In this document: positions 1-7,685 of the stretch, piece after piece
How the letters are laid out: the number at the start of each line of letters is the position of its first letter
Numbering within the stretch: position 1 is the stretch's first letter
Assembly (NCBI GenBank): GCA_004151065.3
Contig: NWUY0300014035.1
Span: 17,840 to 30,108, forward strand
DNA: 12,269 nt
Direction: 5' to 3'
Source of the DNA: Larix sibirica
Lineage: Eukaryota; Streptophyta; Pinopsida; Pinales; Pinaceae
Made by a program: the position numbers and the translations under genes
Notes under the pieces: model-generated
What the model was told of the DNA's origin: nothing
What the model saw: the letters and a program-made list of their open reading frames with translations, nothing else
The model's database searches: none

Positions 1-284
1 CATTGGAAGATTTGTCAAGTACACCAATATAATTCTTACTAGCCTCCTTGACATCTACTTTTGCTATAGCCTACAAATAGAAGAGAATGATTAATTAGGA
101 AATATATTTTTGTGGAAAAGAAAACCATAGGTTCCCCATGGCATCATTTATCCCAACCACCCACCTGAAATTAAAAATGGCTTAACCAAAATTAGATTGG
201 GATTATGATTCGAGTGATCGGCCATTAGGTTGCACTTGTGGGGAATATCAATGTATATGTTTTAATGATGATATTAGTAGGAAT

Positions 285-842
285 GTAATAAAGTTACTTC
301 AGATGCAAATAAGTTTTTTTCCTTGACTAGAGGATTTGATCAATCTATTTCAAACAATTTTTTTTATGGAAGCACAAGTTCTTTCTTCTCTATTTTTTGA
401 TAAAGGAACATGGCTAAAATGCAACTCTTTTCTTGTTATGTATCCAATTTTTTTTATCTAATGTTTGTTTCTATAATTTTTTCTTTTCTTCCTTTTATGC
501 ATGAATCTTATATGTCTTGTTTTGCTACCATTTTTTGCCAATCAGATCTAAAACATGAAAAATAAAGATGAAATTAATGCATATTAAGTATACCAAGTTA
601 AATTAAAGAAACTCTAATAGAGTGGGCATCTAAGACTCCTCATTCATACCAAATAACTCAAGATGGTGTGTCTTAAGTTTCATAAAACAAGGTGGCATAC
701 AACTAGAGAAATTTCATAGCAATTATAATAGAAAGTAAATTAGATAAAGCAATTGAGTGTGAGAAGTCATATGTAATTAATTGCAACTCACGCATGCTCA
801 TTCATATATTGCAACCTAGTTGTTATTTGATGTTAATCACAG
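285..842 (+). other. Putative intron, T-rich, no gene seen
   Basis: This stretch has many stops in all frames and long T runs, as plant introns do. It starts with GT (285-286) and ends with AG (841-842). The flanking coding pieces both join in phase 0. Nothing else was recognised apart from one arm of the 25-base direct repeat at 496-520. Bases 1-195 upstream also hold nothing assignable. Confidence 0.35.
496..520. repeat. 25-base direct repeat, left copy
   Basis: The 25 bases from TATGCATGAATC to ATGTCTTGT recur exactly and in the same orientation at 4037-4061. The flanking bases on both sides do not match, so the repeat is a sharply bounded island. An exact 25-base match within 12 kb is very unlikely by chance, even in AT-rich DNA. 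It lies outside the decayed SET/unknown gene block. Confidence 0.6.
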
Positions 843-1796
843 GGAAAACCAAATATATATCCATCAGATATTGATTCAGATAGTGATGGTTGTCTTGAAG
901 CACAAAAAGAAGGAGAAACATCAAGCAACATGCCTAGAACAACTAGAGGTAGCAATGTTAAAATAAAATTTTAAAAATCTATGGATTTGTTTCTTGCTGA
1001 AAGAGGGTCATTCTCTTATGAAAATGAGATTGACAGAGACAAGGAAGTCCCATTGAAATACACACATTATGTGAGGAAATGGGAATCAAACCCACTTCCC
1101 GAGGTAAACAATGATTTTTTTATTGGTGGGAGAACATATCGAATTGATCCTTCTAGTTTACATGGTATGGGGATCTTTTCAACATATGGTGTAAATGTTC
1201 CATACAACTATGAAGTTGAATTGATGGATTATGTGGGTCAAAAATATGATTATAAAAATTGGATATGGATAGGTCAGTAGTTACCGAGTATGTGCATATA
1301 TGGAATCTGTGCAAATTATAAAAAATTGAAAGAAAACAATCAACACAAAGGATATTTGATAATTCATTCTTCACGCAGGTGCAGTTTTATTAAAGAGGAA
1401 TTATGCATTTTGTAAAGAGTTTGATCTCAACGTTTCGAACCTTAATGCAGGTCCATACTCAGGAGAACTTAAAAGATCATGGATTCCTCACTTATCTTAA
1501 GGGTATTAATATGAAACAACGAGAATCTCAACATGTAAGGTCGGCTTTAAGGATTGTGTTGAAAATCTCTATGAGGAGGTTGATTGGTTTTCTATATATA
1601 TATTGATGGAAGGAAAAAAGCTTCAAGAAATGTTGTTGGTTTTATAAATAGTTCACATGCTAGAAGAACGAACAAGCTACCCAATTGTATGTTTGAGGAG
1701 CATGAAGGGAATAAAGTTGTTGTTTGTGCAATAAAATCAATAGCTGCAGGGAAGAAGTTGTTGATCGATTATGATTTGAATAAAATTAATGATTAG

Positions 1797-2044
1797 TGTA
1801 ATTGTGATTTATCACATATATTCATTATTTAATATAGAAAATTTTCCTTAAAATGTTGAGTAAAAAATTGCCCGTTATTTGTGTTGCAAGCTGATCAGGG
1901 GAAAGGCATTGACCATGGGTAGGTCAAATAATATACATCCAATCCATTATTTATATGTTAATTATTATCATTATTGTTTGTTGATGTACTAATCCAATGA
2001 TATTATTCTAGTTTATTGATGTTATATGTTTTGATTATTTGTAG
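1797..2044. other. Unassigned, intron-like spacer with a possible mini-exon
   Basis: This AT-rich stretch lies between the SET frame and the next coding-like block. Bases 1891-1918 sit between an AG (1889-1890) and a GT (1919-1920) and could be a 28-base exon. Its phase does not fit the open frame that starts at 2045, so it is only a candidate. Confidence 0.2.
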
Positions 2045-3896
2045 GCTCCTACATCATTGCATCATCTTGATCAAGACAATGTAGAATACTATGATGCTCC
2101 TAACCTGCTTTCCGCTATTAGAAAACAAGTCGAGAAATGGGAACTTGATATTCAAGGATTAATGGTTGCTGAATATACTCTAGAAAAAAGAACAAAGATA
2201 TCATATCTTGATGTCAAAAATAAATTAGTACAATGTACATGTTTTTGAAATTGTATCCATCAATTGATTTAATGAATATGATATTGCTTTTAATGAATCC
2301 AAGTGTTTGACATAGAGTTATCGTTTTTTAGAACTTCTTGAGAAAGGAATCCCCCAATGTTGGGAGCATCAAACAAGCATTTTTTCTTGAAGCCTATGCT
2401 CCTACTGATCCTATAGGTTTTACACCCAGTGTCACTACTAGTACCCCTGCTTCTACATCACCCAGTATTGGTGCCATTCCATCTACAAACCCGGCTAGTT
2501 CCATCCCTGGCTCTACTCTTGTGCATCCTTCATAAGATGTTGATATGATTCCCAATACATCAAACATAATCATCAAGAGAACCGAGAATTTACCGATTTG
2601 TTTACAGATGGACCATGGACTAGTTCTAGTGAAGGATTGAAACTCCATGGTAATTTCTAATTAATTCATCAACATATTATCATTTTACAAAACAAATAAT
2701 ATTTTTATGTTGATTTTATCTATATACTAATCACAATATATGATTTCAATAGAAGGGAGTAACTTCTTCTATCAAGCATTGCAGGAAAAAATGTTTTCTC
2801 TTTTTGCACCAACAGTTAGAACAAGTTATAAATACCAACCCAAAGGATTGAAAAAAAACTCGATGAAACACATGACCATATTGTTTGGTCCTATGTTCAA
2901 CCAAAAGGCAGTTGAAACCTTGGTGTGGAAGTACTTGAAATCATTGCGTTAAATTTACCACATTAATATTAATCGCCACCCTAATTATGAATGTACTGGA
3001 CTAATTCCTATAGGAGAGTGCGCTGCACTAATCGAGGATGCCAAGGAGAAGAAGATGAAAAAATAGGGATCCTTGCCGCCAAGTGTTGGAGAACCACACA
3101 GGTAAATGTGATAATATATCATACCATGAACTTATAACTTATATGCATTTGACCATAATAATTAACTTCACACTTATTGTAGGCTGAAAGACATTGCAAA
3201 GGCCACACATGCCCAATTGGAGAAGGTTGGCCAACACAAACTTGGCCCTAGGGGCTATGTTAAAGTAAAAGGGATATATGTAAGTACTAAGATTTAAAAG
3301 TTGTCATTATTGATTTGACAACTATAATTTAAAATATTTCCTTACTAAAATGTGTTATGTTATGGTATGTAGGCAACAGACTTTGGCTTCATGCCCACCG
3401 CCGAAGACCTGAGAGTTTCCTTCACCGGAGGGTATAATTCCCTGGTTGAAATGAAAACGGGCAATAAAGATAACACTTCTGCTGTCAACAAGGAGGTATA
3501 TAACTTCAATACATTTCAATATTATTTGGTTCTACATGAAATAACTACAAATGTAATTGCCGCAGGCAGTACATGAAGATATAAATATTCCATAGGAGCC
3601 AGTTTTAGAGACTGAAAGTGTTGATTGGCAGAGGTTATCCCTACTGGACCATGTAGCATGAATGAGGTAACTGGAAACTTATACCTTTTGGATTTATGTA
3701 TAATATGAATGTTGAGGTGATTTGCAAATAGTTTTCATTAATTACAACTGAAGTGGATCACACTCGACCGCCTACACAAAGATGTATTTTGCATACCGAT
3801 TAGGAACCAGTACCAGAATCAACAACTCGAGAAGAGCATGGGGAAGAAGATGCTATCGTCAAAATTGTGGGCCTTTTAAAAAAGAAAAAAACCTAG
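2045..3896 (+). pseudogene. Decayed multi-exon gene of unknown family
   Basis: Seen: coding-like exons bounded by GT-AG sites. Candidates are 2045-2230 (rich in charged residues), 2332-2540 (Ser/Thr/Pro-rich, with a frame change in a T6 run near 2375-2382), about 2550-2649, 2753-2947, 3014-3101, 3183-3279, 3373-3495, 3566-3666 and 3804-3896. From 2550 to 3666 the introns at 2650-2752, 2948-3013, 3102-3182, 3280-3372 and 3496-3565 all keep one reading frame, with phases 1, 1, 2, 0 and 0. The terminal exon reads acidic residues, then LLKKKKT and a TAG stop. In-frame stops are TAG at about 3064, TAG at 3593-3595 and TGA near 3658, so it is inactive. The motif HKLGPRGY weakly recalls the C-terminal part of plant En/Spm-type (CACTA) transposases, but this is not enough to name it. 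It could be the 3' part of the same gene as the SET frame upstream. Confidence 0.45.
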
Positions 3897-4178
3897 AAGG
3901 AAGTAGTGTAGTAGAGATGAAATATCTTATTTGATAGGCAAAACTTTGTTGTGCATTAATGTACTATATGTACTACATTGGGTATTGTTTATAAAAGTTT
4001 AATGCACACTGATTTGATCGGATTTCTAGATGTTTATATGCATGAATCTTATATGTCTTGTGATATTATATTTTATGATACTATTGATTTTTTATGGTTG
4101 TTCTTATAGTTAATATAAGTTTAAATGAGTGTTTGAATCAGTAAATATTCATGATAAAAACTGTATCATTGGGTGCAT
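3897..4178. other. Unassigned AT-rich spacer
   Basis: No coding frame was recognised. If the gene block ending at 3896 was transcribed, its 3' UTR would lie here. The right copy of the 25-base direct repeat is at 4037-4061. Confidence 0.3.
4037..4061. repeat. 25-base direct repeat, right copy
   Basis: Exact same-orientation copy of 496-520, about 3.5 kb away and just to the right of the decayed gene block. No similarity extends to either side. It is too long for a normal transposon target-site duplication. It could be a fragment of a dispersed repeat or a trace of rearrangement. Confidence 0.6.
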
Positions 4179-4500
4179 TCACAACATAAGTGAATATCCT
4201 TGGATCATGATGCAAAGTGAATAATATGATTTTTGTTTTGCTACTATATATGCATGGATAACAACAACTTGGTTAGATTTTTCTAGCATTAACAAACTCT
4301 TTCTATTGGTAATTTCCATCATTCTTCCATAAGGATCTACAATATAGTAGGCCATTATGAAATGGTGATCCCAAAACAAGGTCAACTCTGTGTTGTAGTA
4401 AGAATTGTATCAGTAGTACTCCTTTTGGATCCTCAAATAGGTCATTATATTGTTTGATTGTTGCATCAAATTGTAATTGTTGTTGAGTGAAAGTGCCCAT
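4179..4500 (-). pseudogene. Ty3/gypsy reverse transcriptase N-terminal fragment
   Basis: Read on the minus strand from 4500, the frame gives KQYNDLFEDPKG, then QHRVDLVLGSP. This matches the conserved linker and start of gypsy RT (typically Y-D-D-L-F-x-E-P-K-G-L-P, then H-x-I-x-L-x-x-G). After a one-base frame change near 4310-4350 it continues MLEKSNQVVVIHAY and KSYYSLCIM, which lines up with the E-M-L, S-P-Y and S-W-R-x-C-x-D-Y blocks of the family. Stops and the frame change show it is dead. The catalytic palm of the RT is not present: similarity fades by about 4180. Its orientation is opposite to the integrase fragment that abuts it on the right. Confidence 0.6.
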
Positions 4501-4512
4501 TCCATCCCACTT

Positions 4513-4740
4513 AAGACTACTTATAAGTTGCTAGATGTGTTCAAGGTGTTTATAGATGAGATAGCGACACTACATGGGGTGCACACGGAGATCATCTCAT
4601 ACCATGCATCAATGTTCATCGACAAGTTTTGGATAGGGTTTTAGACATCTTTGGCCACTTAATTGATCCTCGATACCATACAACATGCCACATCTTATTT
4701 CTACCACTTGGGAGAACACAAGTTTGACGTGTCAAGAGTT
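4513..4740 (+). pseudogene. Ty3/gypsy integrase core fragment
   Basis: The plus-strand frame from 4513 reads TTYKLLDVFKVFIDEIATLH, then GVHTEIISYHASMFIDKFW. This matches the gypsy integrase core (rve domain) pattern ending F-x-x-E-I-x-x-L-H-G-V-P-x-x-I-x-S-D-R-x-x-x-F-x-S-x-F-W. The catalytic Asp of S-D-R is replaced (SYH). In-frame stops lie at 4642-4644 and 4660-4662, after which similarity is hard to follow. The catalytic Glu block (normally Y-H-P-Q-T-D-G-Q-x-E) cannot be seen clearly. A short relic of an inserted element. Confidence 0.7.
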
Positions 4741-5553
4741 CCCTTTTCTTAAATTCACAGTAACTTCATGATGATTTTTTTTGGAGAGGGGTATAATATA
4801 TTGCTACATATTTTCCTAAACTTAGTAGTATATATTTTGAGGGAACCTGGATGACTAGATGAGCTCACATTGCACTTAAATGGAATTATACAATGTGATT
4901 TTTTTGGATAACCCATTTGATGATATTTTATATATGCCTATTATGCTATGTTTTGTGTGTATGAAATTTTTGGATGAATCATGGTGTGCTTGCTTTCTTT
5001 ATGGAATATGTTGTGTTCTGGATTTTGTTTGCATTTCATGGAGCATTATGAGATGTATCTTGGTTTATGATCACATTGAGGATGTGAATGGAAATATGGA
5101 ACTACGATACATTTTGGTTAATATATTATGGCTTTGTGCTAACCTATGATCTCATTGGTACATATGGATAGACATGATAAATAAATATGATGCTCCTAAT
5201 GGGGTACCTAGTGTGTTAAGAAAATCTTGCAAGTCCTTTGGACTCTCAGAGAGGAGTTGAATATGAGAATTTGAGTTGGGGTTGGGAGACTTGTGGTCTC
5301 AATTTAACTTGTAATGTGTATATGATGGTTGTTTTATAAATATTGGGGTACTAAGTCCTATTTAATAGTATGCTCCTAAATGTGTAAAAAAACAAGGGGT
5401 ATGCCTTATTAGCTAACCATTGTTTAGGTGGGGACATTAGAGAGTAGGTAACACAAGGAGGGGTAGAGATAATATGCCTAATGAAGGTGGAGGGACCCTT
5501 TAGCCCCTTAATGTCATCATTATCTTATATGTTTGCACTTAACGAACCATTTG
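4741..5553. other. Unassigned, possible degraded LTR/untranslated repeat DNA
   Basis: There is no recognisable protein. An open stretch at 4880-5149 would give 89 residues, very rich in Cys, Ile, Leu and Met. It has no domain and no motif and looks like chance translation of AT-rich DNA. It is bounded by the integrase relic on the left and an LTR-like promoter arrangement on the right, so part of it may be retroelement 3' sequence or U3. Confidence 0.25.
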
Positions 5554-5700
5554 TATAAATACATTATCCAAGAAGGAATAAAATGCCGAACGTTCTGCCC
5601 CATTTTTGTCTTTTTGATGGTGCTGTGTGTATATCATTATTTTGCTTGATTGTTAGTGCGAAGCCGAGGCTTTCAACATCTTGGCACCCTTGTCGTTCTC
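5554..5700 (+). promoter_or_regulatory. LTR-like TATA box, AATAAA and possible primer-binding site
   Basis: TATAAATA at 5554-5561 is followed by AATAAA at 5577-5582, the spacing seen around the R region of plant LTRs. About 100 bases on, a segment ending in AACA (5675-5678) is followed by TTGGCACCCTTGTCG at 5681-5695. That resembles the tRNA-Asp-type primer-binding site known from some plant gypsy elements (TGGCGCCGTTGCCGG), with 12 of the 15 bases from 5682 onward agreeing by my count once decay is allowed. No matching second LTR was found and the left LTR edge is not defined. It could equally be a chance arrangement. Confidence 0.22.
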
Positions 5701-6047
5701 CATTCGTTCTGGGTGATAGCAATAGCGGATGGAGAAGGATTGAACCTGAAACAACGATCGCAAGAAAACCTACAAAATGGAAAAAGCTATGCTCGTGGAT
5801 TCAAGAACTCTGTTGTGTTGTGCTCCTGGAAAGTCTGAGTGCATGCAATAAAAATATATATAAGATATTGTTATTCTTCTTATTCAGTTGTTCAATTATT
5901 TGGCCCAAGATCGTTGAAGAAAATTTGTTTACTACACCGTAATGTTCTGTTTTATTTACTTCTGGTTGCTAGAAATAAAATCAACCATCGGTTGGCTGGG
6001 ATCGACTATCTGCTTTCTCTGTTCATTAAATGATCTGTTGGCCTGTT
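5701..6047. other. Unassigned, no gene recognised
   Basis: Several overlapping plus-strand frames of 60-119 codons are open here (for example 5583-5942), but none shows a domain and they contradict one another. The stretch is less AT-rich than its left neighbour. If the LTR reading at 5554-5700 is right, this would be the leader of that element. Confidence 0.25.
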
Positions 6048-6407
6048 TTAAAAAGTCAAATACGATCTTGTATGAATATTTGTTGAATAGCAGTGAGAAG
6101 ACAGCCATACACCATCACAGTCAGTCGACCACGCAATCAAGCCAAATCCAGAAACGTGATCGTCCACAGCTTCATAATAGTGCGCACAAATATAGTCTGG
6201 CAAAATCTTTCTACTGCTATATCTTGTAAAGAGATCCTGTTGTCGCTCGCAGTACACGCATACATAATGGCCTTCCATATCCACAGATTCCCCGCTATTT
6301 GGCTTCATGGCAGTCCATTCTCCTGTTATTATTATCTCCACTACCGTTTCCTCCACTGCAAATTCTTCCACTCTTCCCTTGAAGCTTAAAAAATTGATCA
6401 CTCTCAA
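6048..6407 (-). CDS. Hypothetical ORF, 119 codons, unrecognised
   Basis: This is the longest minus-strand open frame outside the LINE. It starts at an ATG and ends with TAA. The middle reads YVCVYCERQQDLFTRYSS, then DYICAHYYEAVDDHVSGFG, with six Cys in the whole product. No family was recognised, and no signal peptide or membrane segment is evident. A second frame (6295-6510) overlaps its start and could be an upstream part joined by a frameshift. A plus-strand frame (6093-6389) is open over the same bases, which weakens the case. It may be a relic of an exon or chance. Confidence 0.2.
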   Translation of the reverse strand: MRVINFLSFKGRVEEFAVEETVVEIIITGEWTAMKPNSGESVDMEGHYVCVYCERQQDLFTRYSSRKILPDYICAHYYEAVDDHVSGFGLIAWSTDCDGVWLSSHCYSTNIHTRSYLTF

Positions 6408-6486
6408 TTATTTCCAACTTCTTCTGATTAGCCAAGCTCTTGCCTCTCCATATTGAGCTGAAATTGTCAATAAATGGTTGAAGAGA

Positions 6487-6574
6487 ATGAACTGACAGGT
6501 GAACCATCACACATTGTTTAAGAGTGTATCATGAACTGACAGGTGAACCATCACACATTGTTTTAGAGTGTATC
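6487..6574. repeat. 44-base tandem duplication
   Basis: Two units, 6487-6530 and 6531-6574, both begin ATGAACTGACAGGTG and end GTGTATC. They differ at one base (TTTAAGAG against TTTTAGAG). The duplication ends exactly where the 3' hairpin of the truncated LINE copy begins. The single mismatch means it is recent compared with the LINE copies beside it. Confidence 0.85.
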
Positions 6575-6590
6575 ATGAAGGAACTTCATG
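6574..6590. other. 3' terminal hairpin of truncated LINE copy
   Basis: CATGAAG, a 3-base loop GAA, then CTTCATG: a perfect 7-base-pair inverted repeat. It lies at the limit of similarity between the two LINE copies, so it marks the 3' end of the element (minus strand). Confidence 0.55.
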
Positions 6591-7410
6591 TGTATTTTCA
6601 GTTTGAGTATAATCCTAATCTTTGAAAATAAGAAAATATATTATGCTGTAGAATCATATATCTTATCACATATTACAAAAATTGCATTCATAGATGAAAG
6701 CTAGATCTATAACTTCTCAGAAACCACAAAAAAAAAAAGCTTTTGCTAACGCTGTTATAAAAAAACTTTATAGGAAAGAAGCATGTCGATAGCCTGTTAT
6801 GATTGATTTTTGATATTGAGTAATGTACCATTCACCTTCCTGCATCAAAGATCCATTATTTGCATGCTCATCTGCCAAATAGTTTCTTTCTTGATATATA
6901 TGCTTGATGCTTACCTTATCTATCAAGACTGGGAGTCTTTTTGTTTCTTCCAGCAAAGGTTCCAAACAAACATTATGAATCATGTTTTGCCTAGTTAACC
7001 ATTTTACTATGATCACAGAATCCCCAAATATTTGGATAGCTGTAATATTTTTCTCCAGTGCCAACCAAAGCAAAAGTCTAAGAACATACAATTATGCATA
7101 ATTATTTGACCCACTTCCAAGTCCAGCTTTAAAACTCAAAGAGTACTCATCATTGAAAAAAATAACACTCCTTGCACCACAAACCTTTGGATTCCCTTGG
7201 GTTGCTCCATCAAAATATGCCCATGGATACTTCGTGTCAATTTCTTCCTCAACCACCTATCGGATCTGAATATACACCTTATCCCGTGGAAAGTAGTTGA
7301 GGATGCTTAAACTCTGGATAGCACACTGAATAGGCAAAACGACCTTGTCTTCAAAACAACTTGCATTGCGTGCAAGCCATATCCCCCAAGCTACTATAAG
7401 AGGAAGAGAT
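6574..7410 (-). mobile_element. 5'-truncated LINE copy (RNase H end and 3' UTR)
   Basis: This is homologous along its whole length to 7479-8328 of the larger element, in the same orientation, with scattered substitutions and small indels. It keeps one frame: LPLIVAWGIWLARNASCFED, AYFDGATQGNPKVCGA, IFGDS, NYLADEHANNG, and a TAA-type end at 6768. Two in-frame stops (7257-7259 and 7092-7094) break it. The second falls on the codon for the RNase H catalytic Glu (YA-stop-LY, against YAELY in the other copy). About 195 bases of 3' UTR follow, ending in a hairpin. 5' truncation is normal for LINE insertion. No poly(A) tail and no convincing target-site duplication were found. Confidence 0.85.
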
Positions 7411-7411
7411 N
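7411..7411. other. Ambiguous base (N) at the LINE copy boundary
   Basis: This is the only N in the window. It lies directly after the last base (7410) at which the truncated copy matches the larger element; at the matching point the larger copy continues CTAAAG after 8328. A short unmatched stretch (7412-7478) separates it from the 3' end of the larger copy. A forced assembly join at a repeat is possible. Confidence 0.9.
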
Positions 7412-7478
7412 ATGTAATAATATGGTAAATTATAAGGTGGTAATGTTTTGGAGTAAGGCTACATTTTTCATATGCATT

Positions 7479-7496
7479 CATGAAGTATATTTCATG
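7479..7496. other. 3' terminal hairpin of the larger LINE
   Basis: CATGAA, a 6-base loop, then TTCATG: a 6-base-pair stem at the same relative place as the hairpin of the truncated copy (6574-6590). Loop sequence and length differ while the stem arms are kept. Family knowledge: some LINEs use a 3' stem-loop for recognition by their own RT. Confidence 0.5.
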
Positions 7497-7685
7497 TGCA
7501 TTTTCGGTTTGAGTATAAACTCATTTTTTTAAAACAAAAAGTAAATTTTGTTGTAGTATCACATATTTGATTAGATATTACAAAAATTGCATTTATAGAT
7601 GAAAGCTACCAAAATTATATAGATCTATATCTTCTCAGAAACCGCAACAAAAAGAGCTCTTGCTCAAGTTGTTATAAAAAACACT

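Larger units (their letters stand above)
196..1796 (+). pseudogene. Decayed SET-domain protein gene (two exons or more)
   Basis: Seen: a candidate exon at 196-284 reads a Cys cluster (CTCGEYQCIC) and ends at a GT donor in phase 0. An AG acceptor at 841-842 opens the next exon in the same phase. From 843 the frame has an acidic stretch (SDIDSDSDG), then a SET-like start: HGMGIFST at about 1160-1185, then VELMDYVG. A long insert follows, then IDGRKKASRNVVGFINSS, LPNCMFEE and IAAGKKLLIDYDL, ending at TAG 1794-1796. These match the SET order G-x-G-x-F, N-H-S-x-x-P-N-C and GEEL-x-x-DY. Breaks: TAA at 978-980, TAG at 1278-1280, a frame change at about 1380-1390, two TAAs near 1500-1512, and a frame change in the TA repeat at about 1590-1604. 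The usual NHS is NSS here, so the key His is missing. Inference: a dead lysine-methyltransferase-like gene or captured copy. The SET call is fairly sure; the upstream exon is less so. Confidence 0.6.

Noticed and set aside
843-1796. Active SET-domain methyltransferase
   Set aside because: Several in-frame stops, two frame changes and the loss of the His in the NHS box rule out a working enzyme from this copy.
2394-2648. Minus-strand 84-codon open frame
   Set aside because: It is the antisense shadow of the Ser/Thr/Pro-rich plus-strand exon, which has better splice and frame support.
4880-5149. 89-codon plus-strand open frame as a gene
   Set aside because: It has no motif and an extreme Cys/Ile/Leu/Met content expected from AT-rich noncoding DNA, and there is no splice or promoter context.
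5583-6389. Overlapping plus-strand open frames of 60-119 codons
   Set aside because: They overlap in different frames, have no recognisable domain and do not join into one model through splice sites.
6487-6574. 44-base tandem units as the target-site duplication of the truncated LINE
   Set aside because: Both units lie on the same side of the element and next to each other. A target duplication would flank it, and no copy is found after 7410.
6727-6738. A-run as a LINE poly(A) tail
   Set aside because: The LINE copies run on the minus strand, so a tail would appear as T on the plus strand at the low-coordinate end. This run lies inside the 3' UTR.
6810-6998. Plus-strand frame across the truncated LINE
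   Set aside because: It is a shadow of the minus-strand RNase H frame.
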